In this document: piece after piece, positions 30,952 through 38,744 of the stretch | Position numbering within the stretch: position 1 is the stretch's first letter | Layout of the letters: every line of letters starts with the position of its first letter | Assembly (NCBI GenBank): GCA_902386385.1 | Contig: CABMIU010000022.1 | Span: forward strand, 1 to 40,157 | Direction: 5' to 3' | DNA from: an uncultured archaeon | Lineage (GTDB): Archaea > Iainarchaeota > Iainarchaeia > Iainarchaeales > Iainarchaeaceae | Length of the DNA: 40,157 nt | Program-made: the position numbers and the translations under genes | Notes under the pieces: model-generated | The model's input: only the letters and a program-made list of their open reading frames with translations | What the model was told of the DNA's origin: nothing | The model's database searches: none

Positions 30952-31149
30952 TTGGGCAAGGCAGTTCCTAAGAATGTCAAGAGCAAGGCAAATGAGCTTG
31001 TTAAGGCTTTTCCTGGCAAGTTCAGCGAGGATTTCAACGTCAACAAGAGGATTGTCACTGATGAGCTGAAGATACCCCTCGCAAAGGAGCAGCGCAACCT
31101 CGTTGCGGGCTTTATCACGAGGAAAATAATAAAATTGAAGGCTGCGTGA
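30952..31149 (+). CDS. rps17e: 30S ribosomal protein eS17
   Basis: Small-subunit protein eS17. The 65-residue product reads GKAVPKNVKSKANELVKAFPGKFSEDF, then NKRIVTDELKIPLAKEQRNLVAGFITRKI, all in line with archaeal eS17 (family about 60 residues). TTG at 30952 gives the right N-terminus and follows a GGAAGGTG ribosome binding site six bases away; a longer reading frame starting at 30898 would add a hydrophobic stretch absent in the family. Confidence 0.93.
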   Translation: MGKAVPKNVKSKANELVKAFPGKFSEDFNVNKRIVTDELKIPLAKEQRNLVAGFITRKIIKLKAA

Positions 31150-31238
31150 ATCCTGCTTTTTTCTATGCTGGTCAATAGCCATTCTTTCAGGCAGTGCATG
31201 ATTCAATTGCCCTTGTCTTTATTGGGTGCTGGTGCAGA

Positions 31239-33296
31239 TTACTGCTCTGCAGTTGTTATCCTTGTCACGCCGTCATTCCCTTTCTCGCGCTCTAGCGTGT
31301 AGAGCTTCCCGCTAGCGGCGTTCTCCATTTCCTTGTCGTGCGTTATGATGAATATCTGGTCGATTAGTTCAGGGAGATGGGTGCGCATCACTTCGCTGAG
31401 GCTGCTTACTGCATTCGCGTCGAGGTTGTGCGTCGGCTCATCAAGTATTATCCACCCTAAATTCTGCGTGAGCACCAGCGATACTGCGATGCGCATTGCG
31501 AGCGCTGCCGAACTCCTTTCCCCGCCTGAAAGGATTCCTTCAACCCTCGCCCATTCTCCGGAGCGTTGCCTCGCCATCACTTCGTAGCTGCCTTCCTCGA
31601 CTGAAATTTTCACCCCTGTGATGTCGTCATAGGGGTATATTTTTTGCCATATCTCCGCCATTGCCTCGTTTATTGCGCCTATCATCGCGTTCCTGAGTTC
31701 GGCCTGTGTTGCCCTCAGTGAGGAGCCGAACACTGCCATTTTTCCGGCGGATTTTTCCCCCGCGAGAATGCTTTCCTCCAAATTCTTTATCTGCTCCTGC
31801 AATGCAATTGCCCTATTTGACCCTTCCTCGAGCTCCTTCAGAATCTCCTTTTCCGCCTTCTCCTCTGCCCTGAGACCTGCAAGGCGGCTGCTGGTTTCAA
31901 TCATTTTTTTCCTGCTTTCCCGGAGCTTTGCATTGTCAAAGCCCAAAGATGATATTTTTTCCGCTGCCCTGCATGCTTCCGCTTCCAGCTTTTTGATTTC
32001 CTTTTCCGCGGATTCAATGTCTTTCTGGGCTTCAGAAGCCCTTCTCATGGATTCGGCTTCCTTTCTCGCTGCTTCCGTTTTTTCCTCTGCTATTTCTGTT
32101 TTTTTCTTCAGCCCGGAAATTTCGTCTTCAGCGGATTTTATCGAATATTCAATTTCAGCGAGCCACGCCTTCGCCTTTTCCTTTTCCGCCGACAGTTCCT
32201 TTTCTAGCTTTGCCTTGTCATGTTCCGCTAGCGGCCTCTTGCATACCGGACACTCCGCACCAAGGGCCTTTGCGTTCCGTATTCCCTTTTCATGTGTTTC
32301 CAGGGCATTCCGCATTCCAGCTCTCTTCTCTCGCAATTCCGCTGCTTTTTTCTCGGCCTTCTCCTTTTCCTTTGAGAGCCTCTTCATTTCCGCAGCCGAA
32401 GTTTCAATTGCTTTTTCCGCGGCACCAAGCAATTCCGCGGCATCCTTGCCTTTGATGCCTTCGGCCCTTTTACTTGCATTTGAAGCCTGTGTTTTCAGGG
32501 TTTCGGACATTGACCTTGCCCTTATCAACGCATCATTCAGGCTATTGTGCTCTTTCTCAATAGCTTCGAGCTTTTTAACTTCGGATTCATTTTCGCAAAG
32601 GGCTTTATGGCTCTTCCCTATTTCCTTCGCCTTTTCCTCTGCTTCCTTTTTCTTTTCTTCAATCCTTTTCCTGTATTCCACTATTAAGTCCGGGTCTGAT
32701 TTTTTCTTCTGCTCCGCCAGGAATGCTTTCCTGTCCTCGGTGCTCTTTTTCAGCCTGTTTGCGAGGGTTGCAGCGTTCTGCCTCACCTTTTCGTACCTGT
32801 CGAGGCCGAGAAGTTCGTCGAATTTTTCCTTGCGCTGACCCGGCGAGAGTCTTAGGAAATAATCCATCTGGTTCTGCTCCGAATAAATCGCGCGGCTGAA
32901 TAGGTCATAACTTGCCTCTAGCAGGCTTTCCACTTTCGAGTTCACCTCTGTCGGCTTGGGGCCCGCGAGTATTTTCCCGGCTTCGCGGAGATACGCCTCG
33001 TTGGAGCCTGAGCGCTTCACAACCCTTTCAACCGAATATTCCTTTCCCCTGTAATCGAATTCGACCCTTACTTTTGCCTGCTCCTGCTTTACCGGCCTGT
33101 CCATTATAGTTTCCTCTAAGCTGACTTTCCTCGCTGCCTGGGCGGGGAAGGTGCCGTACAATGCGAAAGAAATTGCGTCCATTATGCTGCTTTTCCCGCT
33201 GCCCATCACCCCGACAATGACATTCGTGCCCTTCTCAAAGGCGAATTCGCTGCGGTAATGGGTTTTCCAGTTCTCGAGTGAAATGGATTTTATCAT
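31239..33296 (-). CDS. rad50: Rad50 ATPase, compact
   Basis: SMC-like ATPase that with Mre11 tethers and processes DNA ends. The 685-residue product has Walker A GVMGSGKSS at 29-37, Q-loop EQNQMDYF near 140, a coiled coil interrupted by the zinc hook CPVC at 349-352, and, at the C-terminus, the ABC signature LSGGERSS at 589-596 and Walker B IILDEPTHNLD near 616-626. Typical archaeal Rad50 is about 850-900 residues, so the coiled coil here is short. No mre11 is adjacent, unlike many archaeal rad50-mre11-herA-nurA clusters. Confidence 0.95.
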   Translation of the reverse strand: MIKSISLENWKTHYRSEFAFEKGTNVIVGVMGSGKSSIMDAISFALYGTFPAQAARKVSLEETIMDRPVKQEQAKVRVEFDYRGKEYSVERVVKRSGSNEAYLREAGKILAGPKPTEVNSKVESLLEASYDLFSRAIYSEQNQMDYFLRLSPGQRKEKFDELLGLDRYEKVRQNAATLANRLKKSTEDRKAFLAEQKKKSDPDLIVEYRKRIEEKKKEAEEKAKEIGKSHKALCENESEVKKLEAIEKEHNSLNDALIRARSMSETLKTQASNASKRAEGIKGKDAAELLGAAEKAIETSAAEMKRLSKEKEKAEKKAAELREKRAGMRNALETHEKGIRNAKALGAECPVCKRPLAEHDKAKLEKELSAEKEKAKAWLAEIEYSIKSAEDEISGLKKKTEIAEEKTEAARKEAESMRRASEAQKDIESAEKEIKKLEAEACRAAEKISSLGFDNAKLRESRKKMIETSSRLAGLRAEEKAEKEILKELEEGSNRAIALQEQIKNLEESILAGEKSAGKMAVFGSSLRATQAELRNAMIGAINEAMAEIWQKIYPYDDITGVKISVEEGSYEVMARQRSGEWARVEGILSGGERSSAALAMRIAVSLVLTQNLGWIILDEPTHNLDANAVSSLSEVMRTHLPELIDQIFIITHDKEMENAASGKLYTLEREKGNDGVTRITTAEQ

Positions 33297-33359
33297 GCAG
33301 AAGAATCAGGGTGGAAAAGCATTTTATTTTGGGCTTGTTGGGCAAAAGGATTATTTGGC

Positions 33360-33623
33360 TTAAAGCAGGGTCATTCCCTCTACTTCCGCGTCCTCTATTT
33401 CCGGCAAGGCGAGGATTTCGTTTGTAACCCTCTCAACCGCCGCTTCGTCCTTGGAATCAACAGTAATGCCAGCCTTTATCACTTCTATGCCGAAGCCGAT
33501 TGGCTCCTTTTTGACGTCCATTACCTTGCCGGATTTTATTGTCCTGACCGCGTCCATAGCCTTGGCTATCTGTCCGATATCCCTCGGCTTGATTTTCATT
33601 ATGAGTATTGTCTTGTCAGGCAT
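33360..33623 (-). CDS. ef1b: Elongation factor 1-beta (aEF1B)
   Basis: Guanine nucleotide exchange factor for aEF1A. The 87-residue product is the family length and has ILIMKIKPRDIGQIAKAMDAV, EPIGFGIEVIKAGITV and VERVTNEILALPEIEDAEVEGMTLL, which is the conserved C-terminal end. ATG at 33623 follows AGGTGA five bases upstream; a longer frame would add three residues. A Zn-ribbon gene lies 28 bases upstream in the same operon. Confidence 0.93.
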   Translation of the reverse strand: MPDKTILIMKIKPRDIGQIAKAMDAVRTIKSGKVMDVKKEPIGFGIEVIKAGITVDSKDEAAVERVTNEILALPEIEDAEVEGMTLL

Positions 33624-33651
33624 CAGATTCACCTAATAATCAGGAGTTCGC

Positions 33652-33801
33652 TCATGGGCCGGTAAAGCCGCATTTGCACTTGTAAACCATGCTCTTTTCC
33701 CTCGCGGCAATGCTGCGCACCAGCCTTTCGCCGCAGCCGGGGCACTTGAACTCTATGAAGTCGCCGCTGACGACCTTGTTTGTGGTAATGCATGTTTTCA
33801 T
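33652..33801 (-). CDS. Small Zn-ribbon protein (COG2888, HVO_2753-like)
   Basis: 49-residue zinc finger protein of the family predicted to act with translation. Seen: MKTCITTNKVVSGDFIEFKCPGCGERLVRS and a final YKCKCGFTGP, with Cys at the usual positions of the archaeal family. ATG at 33801 has GGCGATTC just upstream. It precedes aEF1B, as in other archaea, which supports a translation link. Confidence 0.9.
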   Translation of the reverse strand: MKTCITTNKVVSGDFIEFKCPGCGERLVRSIAAREKSMVYKCKCGFTGP

Positions 33802-33862
33802 TGAATCGCCTTTTGAATACAATTCCTTCCTCAGCAACCTTTAAAAAGGTTAGATCTGGAAG

Positions 33863-33937
33863 CGAGCCCGGTGGGATTCGAACCCACGACCTCTTCGTCC
33901 GAAGCGAAGCACTCTATCCTGCCTGAGCTACGGGCCC
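33863..33937 (-). tRNA. tRNA-Arg(UCG)
   Basis: Acceptor GGGCCCG/CGGGCUC with one G-U pair, D stem GCUC/GAGU, anticodon stem CUUCG/CGAAG with loop CUUCGGA (anticodon UCG), T arm GUGGG-UUCGAAU-CCCAC, discriminator G at 33863. 75 bases, no intron, no CCA. It lies upstream of the Zn-ribbon/aEF1B gene pair on the same strand. Confidence 0.95.
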
Positions 33938-33984
33938 ATGCCTACAATAATTGAAGCCACGGTTAATTAAGAATTGGTTTTTCC

Positions 33985-34099
33985 GGCTTATCCCGTCGCC
34001 AAAGGTACTCGCCCTTCCGAGCAACCTTTTTTCGCGGAAAAAATGTTGGCGAAAAAGCAAACGAGGCGGTCTCGGACGGGACAACCGTCGTACCCATCC
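33985..34099. repeat. Dispersed palindromic element, long copy
   Basis: Outer arms GGCTTATCCCGTC and GACGGGACAACCGTCGTACCC match the short copy at 8795-8837 (reverse orientation). The inner part carries GCCCTTCCGAG and GCGGTCTCGGACG shared with the element at 13766-13867, plus about 44 extra bases with their own hairpin (CAACCTTTTTTCGCG and CGAAAAA). Next to tRNA-Arg. No gene in this 203-base gap. Confidence 0.65.
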
Positions 34100-34140
34100 T
34101 CCCAAGAGGATTCAGCAGCCCAGTTGCCGAAACTGTTGAG

Positions 34141-35025
34141 TCACATCTTCCTTAGCCGCGCAACCCTGTCAGCAATCGGCGGGTGCGTCGAGAACATGCC
34201 GTCGAAGAAGCTTTTCCTGTTCTTTAGTGGGTTGTCGATGTAGAGGTGCGCCGTTGCCTTGTTTGCTGCCTCGAGCACTTCCTTGTCCGAGCCGATTTTC
34301 TCGAGCGCGTTCGCCAGCCCGTTCGGGTTGCGCGTGAGCACCGCGGCAGAGGCATCCGCCAGATACTCGCGCTGCCTTGAAATCGCGAGCTGTATCAGTT
34401 GCGCGATGAATGGCGAGAGGATTGCGAGCACCACGCCGATTACGAGGAGGGCGATGTCGAATTTGCTGCTTTCCCTGTTCCCCCTATTCCCCCAGAGTAT
34501 TCCGCGCAAAAGGATGTCGCTGAGCAGGGCCGTAACCCCGACAAATACCGCTGCGATGAGCATTACCCTTATGTCAAAATTCTTTATGTGGCTCATTTCA
34601 TGAGCGATGACCCCTTCAAGCTCCTCGCGGTTCATCTTCTGCAGAATTCCCGATGTAACGACTATTGAAGCGTGGGCAGGGTCCCTTCCAGTGGCGAATG
34701 CATTCAGCGCAGTGTCATTGATTATGTAAGCCTTCGGTTTCGGTATTCCCGCCGCCATGCAGAGGCCGTCAATCAGGTTGAACAGGTAAGGGTTTTCTTC
34801 CTTTTTCACTTCGCGGGCCCCGCTTATTGCGAGCACAATGCTGTCGCCCATGAAATAATTGATTGCGACGTAAATTATCAGGAAAATGAACCCGAGGATT
34901 ACTCCCAGGGTTCCGTAGCCGGTGAATATTCTCCCGAGCACCCATGACAGGGCGAGCACGAACAGGGAAAACAGTGCTATGAGTATTAGCGTGTTGCGCT
35001 TGTTTTCATCTACTTGCTGGAACAT
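34141..35025 (-). CDS. htpX: HtpX-like membrane zinc metalloprotease
   Basis: Membrane protease that degrades damaged membrane proteins. The 294-residue product has two N-terminal membrane helices (about 11-32 and 40-58), the metal motif HEMSH at 142-146, the third ligand Glu in SRQREYLADASA near 220, and two further hydrophobic stretches around 155-175 and 188-215. The end STHPPIADRVARLR is the M48 C-terminal signature. lemA lies 77 bases upstream on the same strand; HtpX-LemA is a known neighbour pair. Confidence 0.95.
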   Translation of the reverse strand: MFQQVDENKRNTLILIALFSLFVLALSWVLGRIFTGYGTLGVILGFIFLIIYVAINYFMGDSIVLAISGAREVKKEENPYLFNLIDGLCMAAGIPKPKAYIINDTALNAFATGRDPAHASIVVTSGILQKMNREELEGVIAHEMSHIKNFDIRVMLIAAVFVGVTALLSDILLRGILWGNRGNRESSKFDIALLVIGVVLAILSPFIAQLIQLAISRQREYLADASAAVLTRNPNGLANALEKIGSDKEVLEAANKATAHLYIDNPLKNRKSFFDGMFSTHPPIADRVARLRKM

Positions 35026-35102
35026 GGAGGCATCACACTAATCCAAAAATAATTAAAAATAATTTTAAGTCGAAGGCCTAAAAAATATTTTTGTGAAGGC
35101 CA

Positions 35103-35663
35103 CTAAAACTTGACCTTCACATTCTGCTTTTCAGCTTCCGCGATTTCGAAGTATTCCTTTTTCTTGAAGCTGAGCATTCCTGCGACAATGCTGTCCGGGA
35201 ACACGTCGATGCGCGTGTTGAATGTCATCACGGAATCATTGTAGAACTGTCTCGTGTAAGCGATTTTTGATTCGATTCCTGAGAGTTCTTCCTGCAGCAT
35301 CATGAAATTCTGGTTAGCCTTGAGCTCGGGGTATGCCTCCGAAACCGCGAACAGCGATTTCAATGCGCCTGAGAGGACGTTCTCCGCCTTGGCGGTTGCC
35401 GCAAAGCCCTGTGCCTTTGTTACCGCGGTGCGCGCTTCCGTTACCATCCTGAAGGTTTCCTTCTCGTGCTTTGCGTAGCCTTTGACGGTTTCCATGAGAT
35501 TGGGTATTAGGTCAAATCTCCTCTTGAGCTGGACATCTATCTGGCTCCAGCTGTTCTCAATCTGGTTCTTCAGTGTGACTAATCCGTTGTAGGAGACAAT
35601 GAACCAGAGGCCCCCTATCACAACAACGCCGCCGACAGCGTAACCTATTATCTCAAGTGCCAT
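35103..35663 (-). CDS. lemA: LemA family protein
   Basis: 186-residue LemA family protein of unclear role, usually next to HtpX. One N-terminal helix (YAVGGVVVIGGLWFIVSYNGLVTL), then the helical domain: KNQIENSWSQIDVQLKRRFDLIPNL, AKHEKETFRMVTEARTAV, LFAVSEAYPELKANQNFMMLQEELSGIESKIAYTRQFYNDSV, ending in NTRIDVFPDSIVAGML. This is a full match to the family. TATA-like AGTATAAAATAG near 35688-35699. The 192-base gap upstream (35664-35855) is AT-rich and has no gene. Confidence 0.95.
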   Translation of the reverse strand: MALEIIGYAVGGVVVIGGLWFIVSYNGLVTLKNQIENSWSQIDVQLKRRFDLIPNLMETVKGYAKHEKETFRMVTEARTAVTKAQGFAATAKAENVLSGALKSLFAVSEAYPELKANQNFMMLQEELSGIESKIAYTRQFYNDSVMTFNTRIDVFPDSIVAGMLSFKKKEYFEIAEAEKQNVKVKF

Positions 35664-35855
35664 TCTTACCGCGCCTCCGATAGAACTATTTTATACTATT
35701 GCGGGTTTTGTGATTATTAATGTTTTGATTGGCAATAACCGCCTTTGGATTTTGTCAGTTGATGTGGTTTTAATTGTAAAATATTTTTTTTTACCTATTT
35801 TACTTATTTACAATTATTTTAGTTTTTTGTCGTAATTGTCCTGTTTTTTGTTTTG

Positions 35856-36038
35856 TTACTTTACCCTGATGTTCAGTATTGAAAAGTTGAAGGTTATTAT
35901 CGTAAGCAGCACCGAGAGGTAGCTGAAGCTTGTATCGGGTATGTGCCTCAGCCCCGATGCTCCTCCGAGCAGAAGCAGGGTGTAGAATACGCCAGAAACC
36001 AGCAGCGAGTCCGTGAAACTTTTGAAAAGCAGCCCCAT
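35856..36038 (-). CDS. Small membrane protein, 60 residues
   Basis: Two hydrophobic helices (DSLLVSGVFYTLLLLGGASGL and SYLSVLLTIITFNFSILNI) with a short polar link and no recognised domain. ATG at 36038 lies seven bases after the stop of the upstream membrane protein, so the pair is one operon. A longer frame would begin inside that gene. Function unknown. Confidence 0.6.
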   Translation of the reverse strand: MGLLFKSFTDSLLVSGVFYTLLLLGGASGLRHIPDTSFSYLSVLLTIITFNFSILNIRVK

Positions 36039-36045
36039 GGGACAC

Positions 36046-36402
36046 TCACACCATGAAGAAGTTGTAAAAGAAAACCACTGCCCACGTGGTGATTGCAAAG
36101 GCAAGGGGCAGCTGTTTGCTCCAGCCGCTGTGTTCGAGCACTGTCAGAACGATTTGCCTTGCAAAGAAAAGCACAAAGAGGCCTTGCGCGGTGTAAAGTG
36201 CAAGGCCCTGTGCCTTCAAAAGGTCCTGCATGCTGAGAACAAGGCCGGTGATTATTATGAAATTCAGCAGGAGGTTCTTGCCGTTGCCGAAATAGTGCGC
36301 TGCTGCGGCTAAAGCAAAAACCCAGAAAATCCCGCCCGTTGCCAGGTCCAAAAAATACCCTGGATTGAGGTCCAACAGGTTAACCAATATTTCCGAAATC
36401 AT
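36046..36402 (-). CDS. Membrane protein with three to four helices, 118 residues
   Basis: Hydrophobic stretches at about 22-40 (ATGGIFWVFALAAAAHYF), 46-60 (LLLNFIIITGLVLS), 70-88 (LYTAQGLFVLFFARQIVLTV) and 98-115 (PLAFAITTWAVVFFYNFF). No family recognised. ATG at 36402. It is divergent to the TrmB-like regulator, and the palindrome at 36445-36467 lies between the two, so it may be a regulated target (inference). Confidence 0.65.
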   Translation of the reverse strand: MISEILVNLLDLNPGYFLDLATGGIFWVFALAAAAHYFGNGKNLLLNFIIITGLVLSMQDLLKAQGLALYTAQGLFVLFFARQIVLTVLEHSGWSKQLPLAFAITTWAVVFFYNFFMV

Positions 36403-36444
36403 CAAACCACTATAAAGACTCCGGCCCCGCCCTTATTATGCATT

Positions 36445-36467
36445 TGTTGTCTGGCTAACAGACAACA
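36445..36467. promoter_or_regulatory. Palindromic operator upstream of the TrmB-like gene
   Basis: TGTTGTCTG and CAGACAACA are exact complements separated by five bases. The right arm touches the TATA box TTTAAATATTAAT (36468-36480), so a bound protein would block TFB/TBP access. It is the natural binding site for the regulator at 36497. Confidence 0.6.
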
Positions 36468-36480
36468 TTTAAATATTAAT
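36468..36480 (+). promoter_or_regulatory. TATA box of the TrmB-like gene
   Basis: TTTAAATATTAAT centred 24 bases before the ATG at 36497; it excludes the GTG at 36482 as start. Confidence 0.6.
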
Positions 36481-36496
36481 CGTGTGCAAGCTCATT

Positions 36497-37228
36497 ATGC
36501 GTAGGGAGGCACTTCGGGGCATAGGGCTTTCTGACAGCGAAATAGGGGTTTACCTTTCACTGCTCAAGAACGGGTCGTGCCTTGCGAGCCGCATTTCATC
36601 AGACACCGGAATGAACCGGACACACGTTTATGAGCTCATTGAAAAGCTCCTTGAAAAGGGCATTGCGAATTATGTCATCCGCGAGAACAGGAAGTATTTC
36701 AGCGTGATTTCCGCGAGGAACCTGCTGAATTTCATCGAGGAGCAGAAGCGCGTGCTGGAAACAAGGGGGAAGGAGATTGAGGAACTGATTCCAGAGCTTG
36801 AGAAACTGAAGAAGCAGCAGGAAGGCGTCGAGGTCGAGGTTTTCAAGGGGCCTGAAGGGGTGAAAACAATCCTTAACCACGTGGTTTCTGTAGGAAAGGA
36901 CAACCGGGTTTTTCCCATTATCGGGATTTTGTTCGAGCTTTTGCCTGTTTTTTACCAGAATTACCTGAAAAGAATGGAGCGCAACGGCCAACACAGGTAT
37001 CTGCTGGCGACTGAAGACAAGAGGGGGCTGTATGAAGGCACCCCCCTTGTGCATGTGAGGTATCTCCCCCCGAAATTCAACATCCCTTCTGCGACCTGGA
37101 TTTATGGCGACTTTGTGGTGATTTTCATTCCGGAAGAAGACTTGACTATGATTAGGATTCACAACAAGGCCGTTGCGGAAAACTACCTGAATTTCTTCAA
37201 TGAATTCTGGAAAATGTCGAAGGAGTGA
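36497..37228 (+). CDS. TrmB family transcriptional regulator
   Basis: 243-residue regulator. N-terminal winged helix: GLSDSEIGVYLSLLKNGSCLASRISSDTGMNRTHVYELIEKLLEKGI, the TrmB pattern with the recognition helix in MNRTHVYELIEKL. A coiled coil (EEQKRVLETRGKEIEELIPELEKLKKQ) links to a C-terminal domain with EVEVFKGPEGVKTILNHVV, as in the PLD-like TrmB_C effector region. The sugar-type ligand is unknown. ATG at 36497. A perfect palindrome overlaps its promoter, which suggests autoregulation and control of the divergent membrane gene pair. Confidence 0.88.
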   Translation: MRREALRGIGLSDSEIGVYLSLLKNGSCLASRISSDTGMNRTHVYELIEKLLEKGIANYVIRENRKYFSVISARNLLNFIEEQKRVLETRGKEIEELIPELEKLKKQQEGVEVEVFKGPEGVKTILNHVVSVGKDNRVFPIIGILFELLPVFYQNYLKRMERNGQHRYLLATEDKRGLYEGTPLVHVRYLPPKFNIPSATWIYGDFVVIFIPEEDLTMIRIHNKAVAENYLNFFNEFWKMSKE

Positions 37229-37295
37229 ATGCAGGGCCAATTGGCCGCCTGGGTCAAAATTTTTCCGACGACCTGTATTTCGGATTTCCCGTCGC

Positions 37296-38687
37296 CTAGT
37301 AATCCAGGAATTCCTCTTCTCCTTTCAAGTATGCCGTGAGGAACTGCTGGAACTCTTTGTTCTTGCGGTAAAGCGCAAGTATGTCCTTCTCCTCCATTAT
37401 GTGCGTGTGGGTCCGCAGGGCCTTTGCGATTCCCTCTCTTTCCTGTGTTTTCAGCTTCTTCAGCAGCTCAGCCAAAAGCAATTCTATATCTGTGTGCTTC
37501 CTCTCCACTTCAAGCACCCAGCGCCCGTTCTCGATGCGCGGCCCTGCAAGGGGCTTTTTGTGTGCTTTGAGGAATTGCTCAGAATTGTGGGCGTCGGTTG
37601 CCTCCGGGCCTGTGATGATTTTTGCCTTTTGTATTTTGGCGGATTCCACTTCTAGCAGAATAACGAGGTGCTTTTTGTGCTCGAGCCATTCCGCGGTGCG
37701 CTTCACGGCAAAGCCTTCGGCATGGCAGAGCGTTGAAACCTTCCTTGCGAACCTCTTGAGTTGGCCCCACATTATGTCCTCGACAATCCCTTTCGGGTAA
37801 CCAATCATCACCATGACCAATTCGGTTTTTTTCAGGAATGCGCGCAATTTTTGCGCGGGCCATGCTTTGTGCGGCTTGGGGAAGAAGAATTCAATCGATG
37901 GCTTTTTCAGGAAAGCCCTCGCGGCAGCGATGAACCTGGCGTACTGGTTCTGCGATAGCGCGGCCGCGACATTCCTGTTCCTGTCAACAGGGTCAACAAC
38001 CATCAAGTGCGAATTGAACTTGTTCTTTGCCTCGTGGATGCCCCAGCTGCCTTCGAGGTCAATGATTTCCTCGCGGCCCCATTTTGAAACCGCATTTATC
38101 GCGGCCCTGAAAGTGCCGTATTTGATTATTAGGATTTCTGCGACATATCCCGGGAATGAATTCGAGCTGAGGTCCGCGCCGTAGCATTTCACCCCTTTCA
38201 TGAACTGCTTGAGCAGCCTCACTTCCTGCTCCTGTCCTTTTTCAATGCGGTTCTTCACATATTCGCTGTGGAACAGTGTCCTGTCAACAGCGCTCTTTAT
38301 CCTCTCCGCGCTGCTTACGAGGTAAGCCGGAACGATTTCAACGTCAAAGCCGTTTATCCTGCCGCGGATGTAAGGGTGCTCAGAATATGCCTTTTCCCAT
38401 TCGTGGCCCCTGAATACCGCCCTGCCGATTGCAAGCCCTTCCTTCTCGAATTCCTCGCGTGGCAGGCTTTCAGGGTAGAAAACGAATATGTCGAGGTCGT
38501 GGTCCCCTGCGAGGTTTGTGTTGCGCGAGTTGCTGCCGACGAGTTCAGCCTTCAGGTGGCTTCCTTCCATGGACTTTATTTTGGATATCAGCTTTCCTGA
38601 AAGTTGCGCCTGTTCCATCGCTTCCTTGGGTGAAGGCGTGACTTTTTCCAGCACCGCGTGGATTATTTTTTCAATCTTTTCTTTCAT
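37296..38687 (-). CDS. cca: CCA-adding enzyme (class I, archaeal)
   Basis: tRNA nucleotidyltransferase that builds the 3' CCA end, needed here because none of the four tRNA genes encodes it. The 463-residue product has the nucleotidyltransferase motif AELVGSNSRNTNLAGDHDLDIFVF (catalytic Asp 64 and 66), the third Asp in GFDVEIVPAY (115), then VRLLKQFMKGVKCYG, VAEILIIKYG and the archaeal tail region. Length is typical for class I. A GAGGT site precedes the ATG, with a TATA-like stretch beyond. Divergent from the ATPase gene. Confidence 0.95.
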   Translation of the reverse strand: MKEKIEKIIHAVLEKVTPSPKEAMEQAQLSGKLISKIKSMEGSHLKAELVGSNSRNTNLAGDHDLDIFVFYPESLPREEFEKEGLAIGRAVFRGHEWEKAYSEHPYIRGRINGFDVEIVPAYLVSSAERIKSAVDRTLFHSEYVKNRIEKGQEQEVRLLKQFMKGVKCYGADLSSNSFPGYVAEILIIKYGTFRAAINAVSKWGREEIIDLEGSWGIHEAKNKFNSHLMVVDPVDRNRNVAAALSQNQYARFIAAARAFLKKPSIEFFFPKPHKAWPAQKLRAFLKKTELVMVMIGYPKGIVEDIMWGQLKRFARKVSTLCHAEGFAVKRTAEWLEHKKHLVILLEVESAKIQKAKIITGPEATDAHNSEQFLKAHKKPLAGPRIENGRWVLEVERKHTDIELLLAELLKKLKTQEREGIAKALRTHTHIMEEKDILALYRKNKEFQQFLTAYLKGEEEFLDY

Positions 38688-38716
38688 GGCGACCTCTTTT
38701 ATATACTAAATAACCC

Positions 38717-38725
38717 ATAATAAAT
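38717..38725 (+). promoter_or_regulatory. TATA box of the secretion ATPase gene
   Basis: ATAATAAAT centred 24 bases before the ATG at 38745. Confidence 0.5.
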
Positions 38726-38744
38726 AGCTTGCCTGGGTGTTGCA

